In this document: positions 44,909 to 56,559 of the stretch, in pieces
How positions within the stretch are numbered: position 1 is the first letter of the stretch
Layout of the letters: each line of letters starts with the position of its first letter
Assembly (NCBI RefSeq): GCF_014805625.2
Contig: NW_023998440.1
Coordinates: 2,578,993-2,642,992, forward strand
Direction of reading: 5' to 3'
Length of the DNA stretch: 64,000 bases
Source: Glossina fuscipes
Lineage: Eukaryota; Arthropoda; Insecta; Diptera; Glossinidae
Translations under genes and position numbers: made by a program
Notes under the pieces: model-generated
What the model saw: the letters and a program-made list of their open reading frames with translations, nothing else
The model's database searches: none
What the model was told of the DNA's origin: nothing

Positions 44909-44950
44909 CTTCGTGGTCTTCCATCCCTTTCATTCTTCGCTGATGGGCAT
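44091..44950 (-). repeat. DINE-1-like Helitron, family A, near full-length with 3' hairpin and CTAG
   Basis: On the minus strand it starts TTATGCCCATCAGCGAAGAA (44930-44950), contains GATCAGCATCAAATTCTGGA, TCCGTCTGTCCGCATGCC, GTTAAAGGACACGCATACG and ends GATCACGGTGATGGGTATAA. The hairpin TTCGGTTATGACCGAA, 11 bases and CTAG follow at about 44091-44130. A 3' hairpin shortly before CTRR is the Helitron hallmark. This is the clearest 3' terminus in the window. Confidence 0.7.
44879..44908 (+). repeat. (AT)n microsatellite inside the Helitron-like element
   Basis: Fifteen AT units, expanded from the TATATATATTCTTGATCAG block conserved in other copies. Confidence 0.9.
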
Positions 44951-45089
44951 AATAAAAAAATACTTATGACCAAGTCAATCTTCTAAAATAATGTCCTGCT
45001 TAATAGAGGAGCAGAATATCGAATGATTTCCAACAACATAGTCCAAAATGGACTAAATTTATTCTTTAGAACAAGTAAGGTTTGCGATT

Positions 45090-45240
45090 GACTCTTCTAT
45101 ACCCACTACCTTTACCTCGAAGCAAATAAAATTTCAATACTCTATAGTAACGGATTGGTGGGGGCGAATTTTTCCATTTTTATACGCCCATAGAATATTA
45201 TTTTTCCTTTTGCTTTTAAAAACAAGTGTCTTCCCAGTTC
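45090..45240 (-). repeat. Family A Helitron-like fragment
   Basis: TTCTATACCCACTACC, GGATTGGTGGGGGCGAATTT and TTTATACGCCCATAGAA match 44125-44210 and 54770-54860 in order. No ends defined. Confidence 0.4.
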
Positions 45241-45249
45241 ATCTTGTAT

Positions 45250-47640
45250 CGTGGACCTGCGTGCAAAAACTTCCAATCTCTTTGCCAATTTGAAGCCAAT
45301 ATATCAATTCTAGCGGCGCGACAAATATTTGTGTGGTGTATAGCCAGGCGGCTAGAAAGTCATACTCTTGTTGCAAAGATTTTGACAAAATGGATCTATG
45401 CTTATCTTTATAAGTGTGTGCTCAAAATGACAAAGTTTTTACACTGGAACTCCTTAAGCCAGGACATAAGAAAAATGCTAATGGACATATTTTTGCTCTT
45501 CGGTCTTTCTTTTGCGAAAATGTAGTATTTTGAGTCGTCTTCTTACCGTCTCCTTCTCTTCCATTGTCTTTAATTCAAAAATCTTACATTTTCTGCCCTT
45601 CTCCTCTCTTCTTAGTACAGTATTCTACTTACTCCTTCTACAACCTCCGCGTTCGTTTCTTCATTTACTTTATTGGCATAAAGTAAAGACATGAAGTGAA
45701 GTTTGAAAACTTTGTCAAAAATATACGCAAAAAATCGAGTAAGTAACCTTTGAAAGAAGTACGTCTGCCATTGTGTCTACTGGCCCCAACAACAGGCTCT
45801 AGATACACAATTATGTAGCGAAAACAACATACATTCTAGAAATTTATGTTACTGACTTTTATTTCAATCGTGTATTCAAATCTCTACTAAAGTCATAGAA
45901 ATATTCTCACTCCGAATAATAGTGTTCTACCTTTGGAGTGAGCTTTGCTTCATCAATCTATTCATAAGCCAGCGAACCACATTTCCTCCGCAGTAGAAGT
46001 GAACGGTCCACTTTCTAAACCAATGATATCTGCTTCAAGTGCGATTGAGAACCACGCTTGATTTAAAGTCGGTGTTTTTCTTTTCCAAAACGCGAATCTA
46101 TCAATTTTAAGATAAGAGTTTGCTTTGGGGCACGAGGAGGCACACGACGAAGGTTGTACTACTTCTTTAAGCATAACTTCTCCGATATTTGCAATTGTTT
46201 GTTGCCACGAAAACGGCTAAATTCGGAATGTTGAGGAGAGCATGTCTTGCAATTGTAGTATCCAGTCTAAACTCTTGTCTATTATTCCTTTGACCATCTC
46301 ATCGTGAATCATCATCTTAAGGTACATATCCATTCACCGCGTGGTTTAACCAAACGACAAATAAGTGAAATTTTCCTTTTACTTTATTTACCAAACCGTG
46401 TAAATATGGTGTCGAGGACAAAAGGCTTCGTTTTGTGTCAACGGAATTTTTGAAACGTTTCGCCTTATGGAACGAATTTCTTCACGTACCGCGATATTAT
46501 TTTCGAAAAATGTTGATATCTCTTCTTCTCTTGGTTCTTAAGTTACTTGCCGGCTTATAAAACGAGCAATACTAAGCGTTCTATGAATTACTGAGGTCAA
46601 TATCCAGTTAATCATATACTTCCACATTCTTATGTATACACAGATTAGGATAAACAGTAAGTGCTGTCTTATACATTTAAGATCGATATCTTTCTTCTTC
46701 GCGAAGTAATAAATCCAAGAATTTTATTGTGACATAGAAAGGCGATGTAATCAAATTTGATACGACTTGGATAAATTTTAATTGCAAGCCTATGACGATA
46801 TCAAGAAATGTTTTTTTTTTCCATTCTTTTATTTTAGAAAATTTCTAAATAACAAGAAAAACTAATTTCGAAACTTTAACATTAACGGTATTCCAATCAA
46901 AGTAATTGTTATTGCGTTATTACAACAACAATAACAATGACAACAACAACAACAAATTGAAAAAGAATTTTAACATTAGAACATAAACAACGACTTATAG
47001 AAGACGATGAAGAAATAAAAAAATAAAAATAAATAAATAAAAAATGTAAAAAGTATAGAAACTGATTACAAAAGTTGAGTAAAGCATACAAATCATACGT
47101 TAATCCCAATATATATATATATGTATATATATACATACATATAGCTAAAGGCTTACACAATGTCAATTATATTGATTATGAGATTTTGTGTAACAAACGC
47201 CAGCAAAGATTTGCTGTTAAGAGTCGTAAGCAAGCAGAAAAGCGACCATCGTCATCAAGTAAGCAATCATTGAGGCATTTGTTCTATGCATCATTGCATG
47301 CATAACATAAGCTTACGTACACGCGCGCGTACACTTACGTATATGTGGATAACGATCCTTTGAAAATAAAAAAAAGAGAAAAAAAACAAGAAAAGAGGAA
47401 ACAAATGAAGTAAAAAAATCAACAAAGTATAACAACAGCTACTTTTCTACTTATAAACCGGACAGTAAACTTTGGTCTTTTTTTTCATTATTATTACTGC
47501 TGGTGCTGCTGCTGCTGTTGGTTGCTGTTACTTATCTTCTTACTATTATTGCTGTTGCTCTTGATGCGTTTGTCTCTAACAACGTATGCAACACATGTAT
47601 GTTTGCTTGTGTTAGGCTAGTATTTCTGCAATTCTTCTTG
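45250..47640. other. No supported gene; coding-like minus-strand patch at 45.96-46.56 kb
   Basis: A minus-strand patch (45962-46300) has partial protein-like frames, for example KTPTLNQAWFSIALEADIIG, broken by shifts; no family recognised. Simple repeats include CAA units at 46923-46950 and TATATATATGTATATATATA at 47111-47132. CTGCTGCTGTTGGTTGCTGT lies at 47506-47525. Confidence 0.4.
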
Positions 47641-47795
47641 AGATCATTCACTTGAATTCTAACGGTAAAACGGGTATTTTTTGCCTATACATACACGCAC
47701 GCGTGCATGTAAATATATACACGAATATATTGAGAAGTGTATTAGCAATAGTAGCTACGAACCGAGACAACACCATTCTATCCATTCTGTAAACA

Positions 47796-47796
<1 letters not shown>

Positions 47797-47844
<48 letters not shown>
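47797..47844 (+). repeat. (CA)n microsatellite
   Basis: About 24 AC units, with flanking CATACATATACATGCAT. It creates Cys-Val repeats on the minus strand. Confidence 0.95.
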
Positions 47845-47849
<5 letters not shown>

Positions 47850-47899
47850 TATACATGCATCAACCAAGTTATATTTACGTTTAGCGTTGTTTGTTGTTG

Positions 47900-49310
47900 T
47901 CATTGTTCACATTGCTGTTGTTGTAATTTTTAATACAATTTCTTTACTCAAGCGCAAAGATGAAGATCAATATTTAAACAAGTAAGAAAGTTGTAGTCGT
48001 CTTAAAACGAAGCTTGGGTATACCACCTCCTAAACTACATAATAATAGTTAGTCTAAAAAATATTGCGACCAAAAGTTGAAACATAAAAACTTTATGTCA
48101 AATGATAAAACTCACGAGCGCAAGGAACTTAAATATTTTAATTGGCTGCAATGGGAAGGCTCAATACATTTTAGACTTTATAGTATATGCAAATGTATTT
48201 TTAATTAATACTAAGAATCGGCCAATTAAGAGCATGAAGTTTATCATTGACTCTATCATTGAGGAGAATCTTTTTTAAATTATCCGTCAAACGCCTTGAT
48301 AATATACTCCTCTAGCGGCCAAAAGGTCGATATCAAGTTACAATTTGTCACCTCTACTTTAATGCAGTACTGACAAAGAACGGACTGACGGAGATGGGTA
48401 AACTAAGTTAGGCTGACATTGTTATCAGCTCCTTTATTCCCATACTGATGATAACTTTCAAAATCTTCACTCACCATTTGTAAGGATATACTCACGGTTT
48501 GGATTTTCATTGAACAAAAGTTTTTAAAGCTGTCGAACGGTCACTTTACCGGCAGGTCAAAGGAAGGAGGCCATCTTTTGAGGCTTTCGATTCCGTCCCA
48601 ATCTTGAATGTTTCTGCAGGAATATTTTAGCCTTGTACATTTTCTTTCAAGACCCACGACTATTTAGTTATCACGTTATTGACTTACTTCGTAAAAGTCT
48701 TGACCTCTGCATTGATCTCTGCAAAACTACCTCCCAAAGATGTCTCACGCTGCCTCGAACGTCTGTAGTTCTGTCGAAAATCAGATGAGATGCAAGCGGT
48801 CATGATTGAAATGCAATCTTCTCTGAGCGTATTGCCCTGGAATAACAAGTGGAAAAGATATACTTCTGGGCACCCTTTATGGCAACTGCATGTGTTAAAG
48901 TCTCACTACTTTTTGCTATCCGTTCGAATTATCGTCGACCGTTTAAGCAGGTGTCGTAAACGTTTACGTCAAAGAACGCGTACATATTACGTACATTTAC
49001 AAACTTGATATAAGCACCTCAACGGAAGATATATGGGTCAAAGCTTGCCCTTAAATCCCAACTCTTGTCACTTTCTGAATTCGAAAAACCAATGGCCTCG
49101 ATAGATTGACAGAAAATTGTTTTCATTCTGCATGGAAATTTTAATACGTGTATCGAGAAGTTGTAAACCAATTGCTTTTAAGCCGTATGGCACCACCACA
49201 AAGAAACAATAAACAACAAAAGAAATCATTCTAAATTTTTTTATTATTTTTTTTATTTAATATTACTTGTTCTCCTTCCCATTTCGCTTATATTTTGAAC
49301 ACAATAATGA
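47900..49310. other. Possible decayed element at 48.05-48.70 kb, otherwise nothing
   Basis: On the minus strand two frames alternate in looking coding (NIQDWDGIESLKRWPPF, PAGKVTVRQ, KLLFNENPNREYILTNGE), resembling the linker of a Tc1/mariner-type DNA-binding region. I could not extend it to a catalytic core. The ORF at 48790-49008 is unrecognised. Confidence 0.3.
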
Positions 49311-49318
49311 CATGTAAT

Positions 49319-49319
49319 A

Positions 49320-49350
<31 letters not shown>
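49319..49350 (+). repeat. (ATG)n microsatellite
   Basis: About ten GAT units. Confidence 0.9.
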
Positions 49351-49352
<2 letters not shown>

Positions 49353-49924
49353 ATGATTAAAAATATAAGAAAACTATTTACTAACAAACATTCTTGAACA
49401 AACACAAGAGAGTTTTATTCACATTGTCCAGTAAAAATAACACAACAAAAACGCATTAATCTTACACACACATGCGCGTACATGGCGTACGTATACGACA
49501 CTAGCTTATAGAACCAGACCTATAAAATCAGCAAAACATTCATTTTTCATAGTATGTTGTAGTCTTAACCTATTTCGATGAAAGACAAAAAGTGATAGAA
49601 AAACACCAAAGAAATGATGTCAAGCACATAAGAAAAGCCGGGGAGAGAGAGAGAGAGAGTGAGAGAGGTCGAAAGAAGGAAAGACTAACAATCGTGTCCT
49701 AAATTTTGCTGTCAAGTGTGAGGTTGTGTTTTTTTTTTTGGAATTTTTTCTACTAGAAAACAAACAAAAAAAATCCTTAAGTAAATCCCGTAGAGAAGAA
49801 TTTTTTCTTTAATTTCTTTTTCTTAAGATTTCTTATGTATTTTTATGGCTTGTTTTTTTTTCTTTATATCAAACAAATGTTATCGTTTCAAATTGCAATA
49901 AAAAAATATATCTCTTTCTTTTCT

Positions 49925-50730
49925 TTACATCCGTCACCGAAGGATGAAGGGTATATTCATTTTGTCCAAACGTTTGCAACGCCCAGAAGGAAGCGTCAAA
50001 GGCACCACAAAGCATATATATTCTTGATCAGCATCAAATTTTGAATCGATTTAAGCATATCTGTCTCTCCGCCTGTGTGTCTGTCCGTCTGTATAATGCC
50101 TGTTGTAAAAATTTTCCCGGCCGCAAAAATGAAGGTGTCGACTGGGAGCTCATGCACGCCGGTTGTTATTGAAAATGGATCAAATCGCTCGAAGAACACG
50201 CCCACAGCGCCACGTAAACTAAGAACGCCTCTGTTTTTTGAAAAAAATCAAAAATTGGAGCCTTGCAGATGTACAAAAATTCCAAAGCATATTCAAGTGG
50301 AAAATGGAAAATATTGGGCACGCCTGTCCGATATTATAGCGTATCAAAGTTTGACTTTTGTTTTCAATACCTTCATTACGCGCAGAAACAAACGCTTCGA
50401 AAACACCATAAGGTATATAAACTCTTGTCCTGTTTCCAATTTGAAATGCATCTTAATGTGTCAGTTTGTTCGTCTGCCCATAGGTCTGTATTTGTGGTAA
50501 ACATTCTACCATTTGCAAGTGACTTAAATTTTCCAAGGGCACGCCTACAACGCCCACATGCCTATGCGACATAAAAGTTTTATGTGGCGAATAGAAAATA
50601 CCAACCGCGCTGATTCCATATCCTAGAGCGAGCATGAAAATTTAGTTCTTTTTCTTGTCATTTTTAGGATAACGGTGATGGGTAGAAAAAATTCGGCCAT
50701 GACCGAATATTATTTTCGTGCTTGTTGCTT
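49925..50730 (+). repeat. DINE-1-like Helitron, family A, well preserved
   Basis: It starts ACATCCGTCACCGAAGGATG, AAGGGTATATTCATTTTGTC and GCAACGCCCAGAAGGAAGCG, runs through ATATATTCTTGATCAGCATC and CTGTCCGTCTGTATAATGCC, then a second internal copy of the GTCTG region (GTTTGTTCGTCTGCCC, 50463). It ends GGATAACGGTGATGGGTAGA and the hairpin TTCGGCCATGACCGAA at about 50692-50707. A good reference copy; the ORFs inside are not genes. Confidence 0.7.
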
Positions 50731-51139
50731 GTTGCTTTTGAAAACAGCTACTATTTACATTTTGCTTAACGTTTTATTACCGGGTCATTGCCTCCGAGGC
50801 AGGTCAAAGTTAAACTGCAGTTGCTCTTTCAAAATCAGTCTTGAGAAATGAATTTTGTTGATCAAACTTACTCACGGCATTGATAATTAGGGCTATGTTA
50901 GCATAGCTTTATTTAAACACTTATAACTTTTTCTACATCAACTAATTAGTTGAGATTTCATCATTTCCTTCGACTTAGTCAACTAATTGAAAACTTTCTT
51001 CGTAATAAATGACTTGGCAAAAAAGAAAAGAGAGAAAAGAAGATGAAATTAATTAATATTTCTGCAAATTTGAATAAAAAATCAAATCGACTTTTAGGTC
51101 GAATGTGTGACATTGTGCCAATCGACCGAGAGACAGTCT

Positions 51140-52095
51140 CCGAAGCACTCGATCTGGGAAAAAAAGCAACCTAACAGTTTTGAAAAATGTGTCGTTATTT
51201 CGTTTTCTATCTTTCCACTTTTCGCAGTCATACTCGACAACATTCTTCCATAGTTGGTTTACATTGACAATCGTCGAGTTTCTCAAAATAGTCATCACTC
51301 GCAGACTCCACTTATTCATCATTACGAAATCATCTATCAATGAACCATGTTTTCAAGTTTGCAGAGAAAAACAACCAAGTTCGGCTAATAGCTACATGAG
51401 ATGGCAATTAATAATTTCAACTGCTTGATGATCACGATAACGCATGTGCGAATTGGTGCTTTATCTTGATGAAGCGATAGTCGCTTCTTTGCCAAAGGTG
51501 ACAATTTTTCAATCAATCAAGCATTGCGACAAGTTTGCATGATTCTCGCCATTGATTTTTTCTTGTCTTTGAGGAGAATCAATCAAAATTATGCCAAACA
51601 TGTTCCCTAAAAAGCTAGAACTTAATTTTGCCAGAATTTGCTTCGCCCTGGTTCGAGCCGATCCGTCCTCCTCAATTCATTGTTTTGGCTTTTCCTTCGT
51701 CCCATATGCAAACCAATGAATTTAGGTTTGGTCCACGATTAAGCATTTATGCAAAAACGCGCCCAGCATTCGATTAAAGCGTCCTTATGATTTCTGTTAG
51801 GAAATCATGTCTACTAACTCGCACACCTACGACCTATGGATTTGTTTACTATGTTTAGCGACATCAACTGATTTGCTCGATCACCGTGATGGTCAACTTG
51901 GAAATTCGTACGAATTCGTTTCACTCTCCTTGCTAATATTTCATTGTCGTTAACCTAGAATCAGCGGTCTTTGATATTGATTGCACAGAGGCTCTTCAGA
52001 CGAAACCATTATATCGCATATCGCTGACCAATTTTTTCTCTTTTTCTGCTCATTAATGTTGGCGTTTGGATAAATATTAAAGAGTATCGCGTCTT
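51140..52095 (-). pseudogene. Degenerate mariner-like transposase, nearly full span
   Basis: On the minus strand, moving down from 52 kb: HDFLTEIIRTL (the D-F-L-x-R-I-x-T block before the first catalytic Asp, which is lost), VCIWDEGKAK (cf. V-M-L-x-x-W-W-D), KKRLSLHQDKAPIRT (cf. L-x-H-D-N-A-P-S-H, with Asn to Lys) and NDE-VESASDDYFEKLDDC (cf. N-E-E-V-x-A-E-x-x-A-Y-F-E). These four blocks are in the right order and spacing, though stops and shifts interrupt. The inactive mutations mean no transposase is made. Inverted terminal repeats were not identified. Confidence 0.5.
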
Positions 52096-52579
52096 CATAC
52101 TTTAAATCTAATCTTCATAAACTGCGATTATAGTAATGCTTTTTGAATAAACAAAGGCAATATATCTAGTCGTGGACTTTTCAAACTCTCGTCCTATTTC
52201 AGCTAATGAAGTATGAACTTTTGATTTGTTACGGCCTTTTCATAACTTATTGTAGTCCCATCCATGCATTCATGCCTGCGCAAATCAGAGTCGTTCGATT
52301 CTTTCTCTTGTTATCTCGCCATTAATCGATCGCTCGCAAGCGTAGACCGATGATTACGGAAATAATAAGTGCATCGACGAATTTTTTAAATCTATGATTT
52401 CTGATGATTGATCATTGGCAAACGGTCGCAGTATCTTAAATGTAACAGTCCTATCAGTTTTGTTTATTTATGACTCCATCCCTCCGAAGAATATCTACAT
52501 TTTACATAACCTGTGGCACAAAATTTGTTAAACCCAGCTGGGCTTTTGTTATAGCTTTTGGTTAAGAACCATTTGTTGA

Positions 52580-53050
52580 ATGCATCTAAGAATGTCTGTT
52601 CGTCTGTCTGTCTGTCTGTCTGTCCATGTGAACTGCGTTTAAGCTAGAATTTTCACGATTTTTGAGACATTTTAATGAAATTTTGAAAATAAACTGATGT
52701 GCTTTGTCGCAAGGATGAGTGCTATTGAAAGCTGTTTGGATCGACCACTTTTCGACCACTCCCCACTTTGAAAAGTTGTTATATGGAAAAAATTTCATAG
52801 TAAAAATGTATATTTTGAATATATCATGGTGAAAAGTGGTTATCATATTTGGACCAGAACAATTCTTTGGATACCACCATAGGGATTCATTCAATACACA
52901 AGCAACTGTGAAAGCTATGCCTTTGTCTGAAAGTAATGTGTAACTTTTAGTGTATTATTACCAAAACGAGATAATAACTGTATTACGCAAAGTGGTGTAG
53001 GGTACCTAATAGTCGACATCGCCCGACTATAAAATACATTTCTTTCTTGG
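52580..53050 (+). repeat. Family B Helitron-like repeat, near complete
   Basis: GTCTGTCTGTCTGTCTGTCC at 52603 leads to CACGATTTTTGAGACATTTT, GGATCGACCACTTTTCGACC, CGCAAAGTGGTGTAGGGTAC and the 3' end CTAATAGTCGACATCGCCCG, ACTATAAAATACATTTC. AGTCGACATCGCCCGACT can form the 3' hairpin. Confidence 0.65.
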
Positions 53051-53059
53051 TTTTTTTTT

Positions 53060-53870
53060 TAATAATATCCCCTGTCATGCATGTCCAGTTACAGGTTACG
53101 AGCGGATGTCGCCTTATATTTGAATACTTCCTCTTTACCTTTCTACTTGGTAAATGTTATTGCAATGACAATTATATGTAGACACTTGAAAAACAACCTG
53201 AATAATAGATTTGATCAAGATCTTAGAAAATTTCTGAAATATCAGCTACGTATTTTTTAATATGGGTATTTAGAACCATGCGAACCGACCGTCAGTGTTT
53301 ACGGTGTTTGGGCGGTGGCGGCCAAAAAATAAGCTATTAATAGACTGTTGGTCGGTTGTTAATAATAAAGCAATATTCGTCCGCACTGGTAACACTTCTC
53401 TTATACGATATCTATGCCTAGTTTCCCAAAACGACTCCTTAACTACGTAACTTTTTTTACTTATATTTTCAATAGTCGCGAAGACTAATAAACAAAAATC
53501 GTCCCCAAGGGCTACTGATATAATTTGTACAATCGTAAGCCGCGTACAATTTTGCTCTACCGTGCATATAAAATACGTTGCTCACGTTCGAATAAACGGT
53601 TGATAGTTTATTACATTGCTTGCTATAATATTATTATTATTATGCGCTACGCTTCCAGTTCATTACAGACACATTCAATGAATCAATAAATGGAGCAGCA
53701 CACAAATGAACACCCAATGAACTTTGTTAAATTTCATTTGATTTGAATGTACGAAGCGAAGCCAAGCTGTTAACAGCAAAATTAAATGTAGAGTAAAAGG
53801 AAAGAGTAGACCGTTAGTAAAACGATAAAAAAAGTAATTATCAATTTAATTGAAGATATCAAACTTTTAT
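53060..53870. other. No supported gene
   Basis: AT-rich with GGTGTTTGGGCGGTGGCGGC near 53303 and TTATTATTATTAT at 53631. Nothing else noted. Confidence 0.5.
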
Positions 53871-53874
53871 TATA

Positions 53875-54775
53875 ATACCCATCACCGAACGAAGAAGAGT
53901 GCGTTCGTTTCGTCAAAACGTTTGCAACGCCTAGAAGGTAGTTTCAAAGACTCCAGAAAGTACGCAAATACGCTTGATCAGCGTGCTATTTTGAATCGAT
54001 TTAAGCATGTCCATCTGTTCATCTGTGTAATGTTCGCTTTAGATATTCTCGTGGCCCCAAATATGAAACCGTCGGCTTCAAATTTGGCGAAAAGGTTTGG
54101 GTGTCTTGCACGGAGATTACTCGATAATAAATAGGCGAAAGACACGCCTACAGGACTACGATTGTCTTCCAGCGACGAAAGCATTGGTTTTTTGCTCATT
54201 ACTCATTACAAACTACAACAGGTCGTCAACCTATAAATATATAATATGTTTACCAAGAAGGAAAAATCGACCGCGCCCACCCACTATTATAATATATCGA
54301 AATTTGATATAAACTAAGCTATATGCACCCTTGTATCTCATCTGTCTGTTCATCTGTCCGTCTATCCGGCACTGTGGATGGTAAGCATTGCCTACAAATT
54401 TGCTAAAGAATTTGGATGTGATCCAAACTGGTGAAAGGACACGTCCCCAATGCCCACAAAACTACGAAATAATAATTAATGACACTTTTGCTTTCCACGG
54501 TTTTTTTGCTTGTTGCTCATAAGATATCCGACATATGTTTCACCTTTTATTCTAAAAAAGAGAAAATTTAGTTTTCTTCCTTTTTTAAATACTTTTTAGG
54601 ATAACAGTGAGGGTACAAAGGATAACCTTTTTACTTGGTTCGTTTTATTCATTTATTTATTTAATCAACAATCTCGTATAAAAGCGACATTTGCTCTGAA
54701 TCATACTTTGGATACTCGTGGGAATATAAAGCAAGAAAAAAAGTTATAAGCGGTTGTGATCGAATCTTTTATATC
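53875..54775 (+). repeat. DINE-1-like Helitron, family A, with possible inverted neighbour
   Basis: It begins AATACCCATCACCGAACGAA and GCAACGCCTAGAAGGTAG, has GATCAGCGTGCTATTTTGAA, CATCTGTCTGTTCATCTGTC (54340) and GGATAACAGTGAGGGTAC near 54600. At 54750-54860 GGTTGTGATCGAATCTTTTA, TATCCACTTGAATTTTGATG and TACGGGTCTTGTAGCATCGT look like a fragment in the other orientation. Confidence 0.6.
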
Positions 54776-54899
54776 CACTTGAATTTTGATGCTCTGTGAT
54801 GCTGGTTGCGCATGGCCGTGTTTTCAATTTTTATACGGGTCTTGTAGCATCGTTCATAGAGTAGAAATTTTTTGATTGAAAACGAACGCGTTTCCATGC

Positions 54900-56140
54900 G
54901 AACTAAAAGTTAAGATTTGCCAGATGGTGTCTGCAATACGCAGTTAGATCGTCTTAATGAGATAAATTGTAAAAGATAATATGTTACAATCCATTGCCTG
55001 TTTTCGATATATGAAGAACTGTGGCCATCAATTAAGAGCATTCAGACGAACGTTGGTGATCCGACTGAGAATTTGTCCATAAGATAAAGTTCCAAGGCCA
55101 TTAATCTAGATTGCACATTTTTCTTTAAGGAGTCTGATGCTTCTTCTTCGCCAATGCGTATTAAAACACCATTACTTTTCCCCACGTCTGCTTGCAGTTA
55201 TAGGCAAATTAGAAATAACAATAATCAAAACTTTCATAATAACATTGTAGATATTTTTTCCAATTTGTGCGAATGAAAAATTGAAAAAAAATTTATTATA
55301 ATTTCCATGGCAAACAATGTAACAATAGCAACAACGATTGCGAATGGAGTTGTAAAGCGCACAACTAATAATGATGGTGAAGATGATGAAGATTTTTATT
55401 AAAAAATTTTTTAAATTAGACCGGAACAAAACCATATTTTTTCTTGTCATTAGCGTTTAGTTTGTTTGCTCGTATAGCAAACGTTTGGTGGTTTAATACA
55501 TTTGTCTTTCCGTTTGCTATGTAAGAGGAGTTCAATAGTGAGATGACTAATAGAAAATTTTATGTTCCAGGTGATCGTGAAGTTTTACTTTCACTGGTTT
55601 CTAAGTAAGTCAGACCGTTTGTCTCTCCGCGACCACACAGAGCTCGGAATGTATATATGTTTTTATTGGCTCATATCTACATATATATATAACCATTAAG
55701 ATTCTTAATCCATAGAAGCCGCGAAAGAGACGTACGAAGTGGCCGTAGCCAGCAAAGTGTGCACGATCGAGAAATGTTGTGAGTATTCGCCATAGCTACG
55801 ACCGTTAGTCGTTATCAAAGTGCTCTCTACGGCACCAAGAATTGAACCGATGTATGCCCGCTATTTGCCTATGCAATAGCAAAAGGTAGCGTAGGACACC
55901 GTTATCACGTCGGTTTTTAGCTGAAATCTTTACACACCGAGCTTGAAATTTCACCTAACATATGAGCAAATGCTTGATCTTATAATTAAACAGTGAATGT
56001 ATCAAAGATTCGCCCTACGACGAACATAGAGCTGCCGTGATTACGTCATCGGACGAGATCTCTTCTTGAGAACATTTGGAAACTACACGATAGGCATTCA
56101 AGATGCGCGTTAAACTAAATTGCTATCTTTTTTCTTTCTC
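54900..56140. other. No supported gene; one coding-like plus-strand frame near 55.0 kb
   Basis: At about 54945-55140 a plus frame reads CLFSIYEELWPSIKSIQTNV then GDPTENLS, broken by stops. It is unrecognised. The 55700-56060 part is GC-richer but shows no open frame or repeat end I can define. Confidence 0.35.
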
Positions 56141-56147
56141 CTCTTTA

Positions 56148-56176
56148 TTATTATTATGATGATGATGATGATGATC
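56148..56176 (+). repeat. (TTA)n/(TGA)n compound microsatellite
   Basis: TTATTATTATTATGATGATGA changes unit from TTA to TGA midway. Confidence 0.85.
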
Positions 56177-56502
56177 ATACGGACGTTATGGTTAAAAGCA
56201 ATCAAAACCATTATACTGTGGGCTAAAAATGAATTATTATGAAAATTATTTTATAAATTGTTGCTGCCCGAGAGTTAAAAATTAAATTTTACTTTTGCTT
56301 GCTTGCAATTAAAATATTTACAAATGAAAATTTCATTTCTTCTTCTAAGTGAAAACTGTGGCAAATGCTTTATGTATTTGAATGACCTTTTTCTTCGCCG
56401 CTGAGAAATTGAAAATGCTTTATATACATTTTTTTTGTTTTTAATTCTATCTCCGCTACCACCATAAGCATAAGATTAATTAGATAGAAATAATTGTTTT
56501 TA

Positions 56503-56508
<6 letters not shown>

Positions 56509-56546
<38 letters not shown>
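56509..56546 (+). repeat. Poly-T tract, 38 bases
   Basis: Uninterrupted T run; it could be the A-tail of a minus-strand retroposed sequence, but no source gene is recognised beside it. Confidence 0.9.
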
Positions 56547-56547
<1 letters not shown>

Positions 56548-56559
56548 TTACATCAAGAT

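Noticed and set aside
47648..47884. Cys-Val and Thr-His repeat ORFs
   Set aside because: Translation of the CA microsatellite on either strand.
49319..49350. CRISPR-like short repeats
   Set aside because: Plain trinucleotide microsatellite; no spacers and the window is eukaryotic.
50075..50574. ORFs of 141 and 103 aa
   Set aside because: They fall within the well-preserved family A element at 49925-50730; length reflects a GC-richer repeat, not coding selection.
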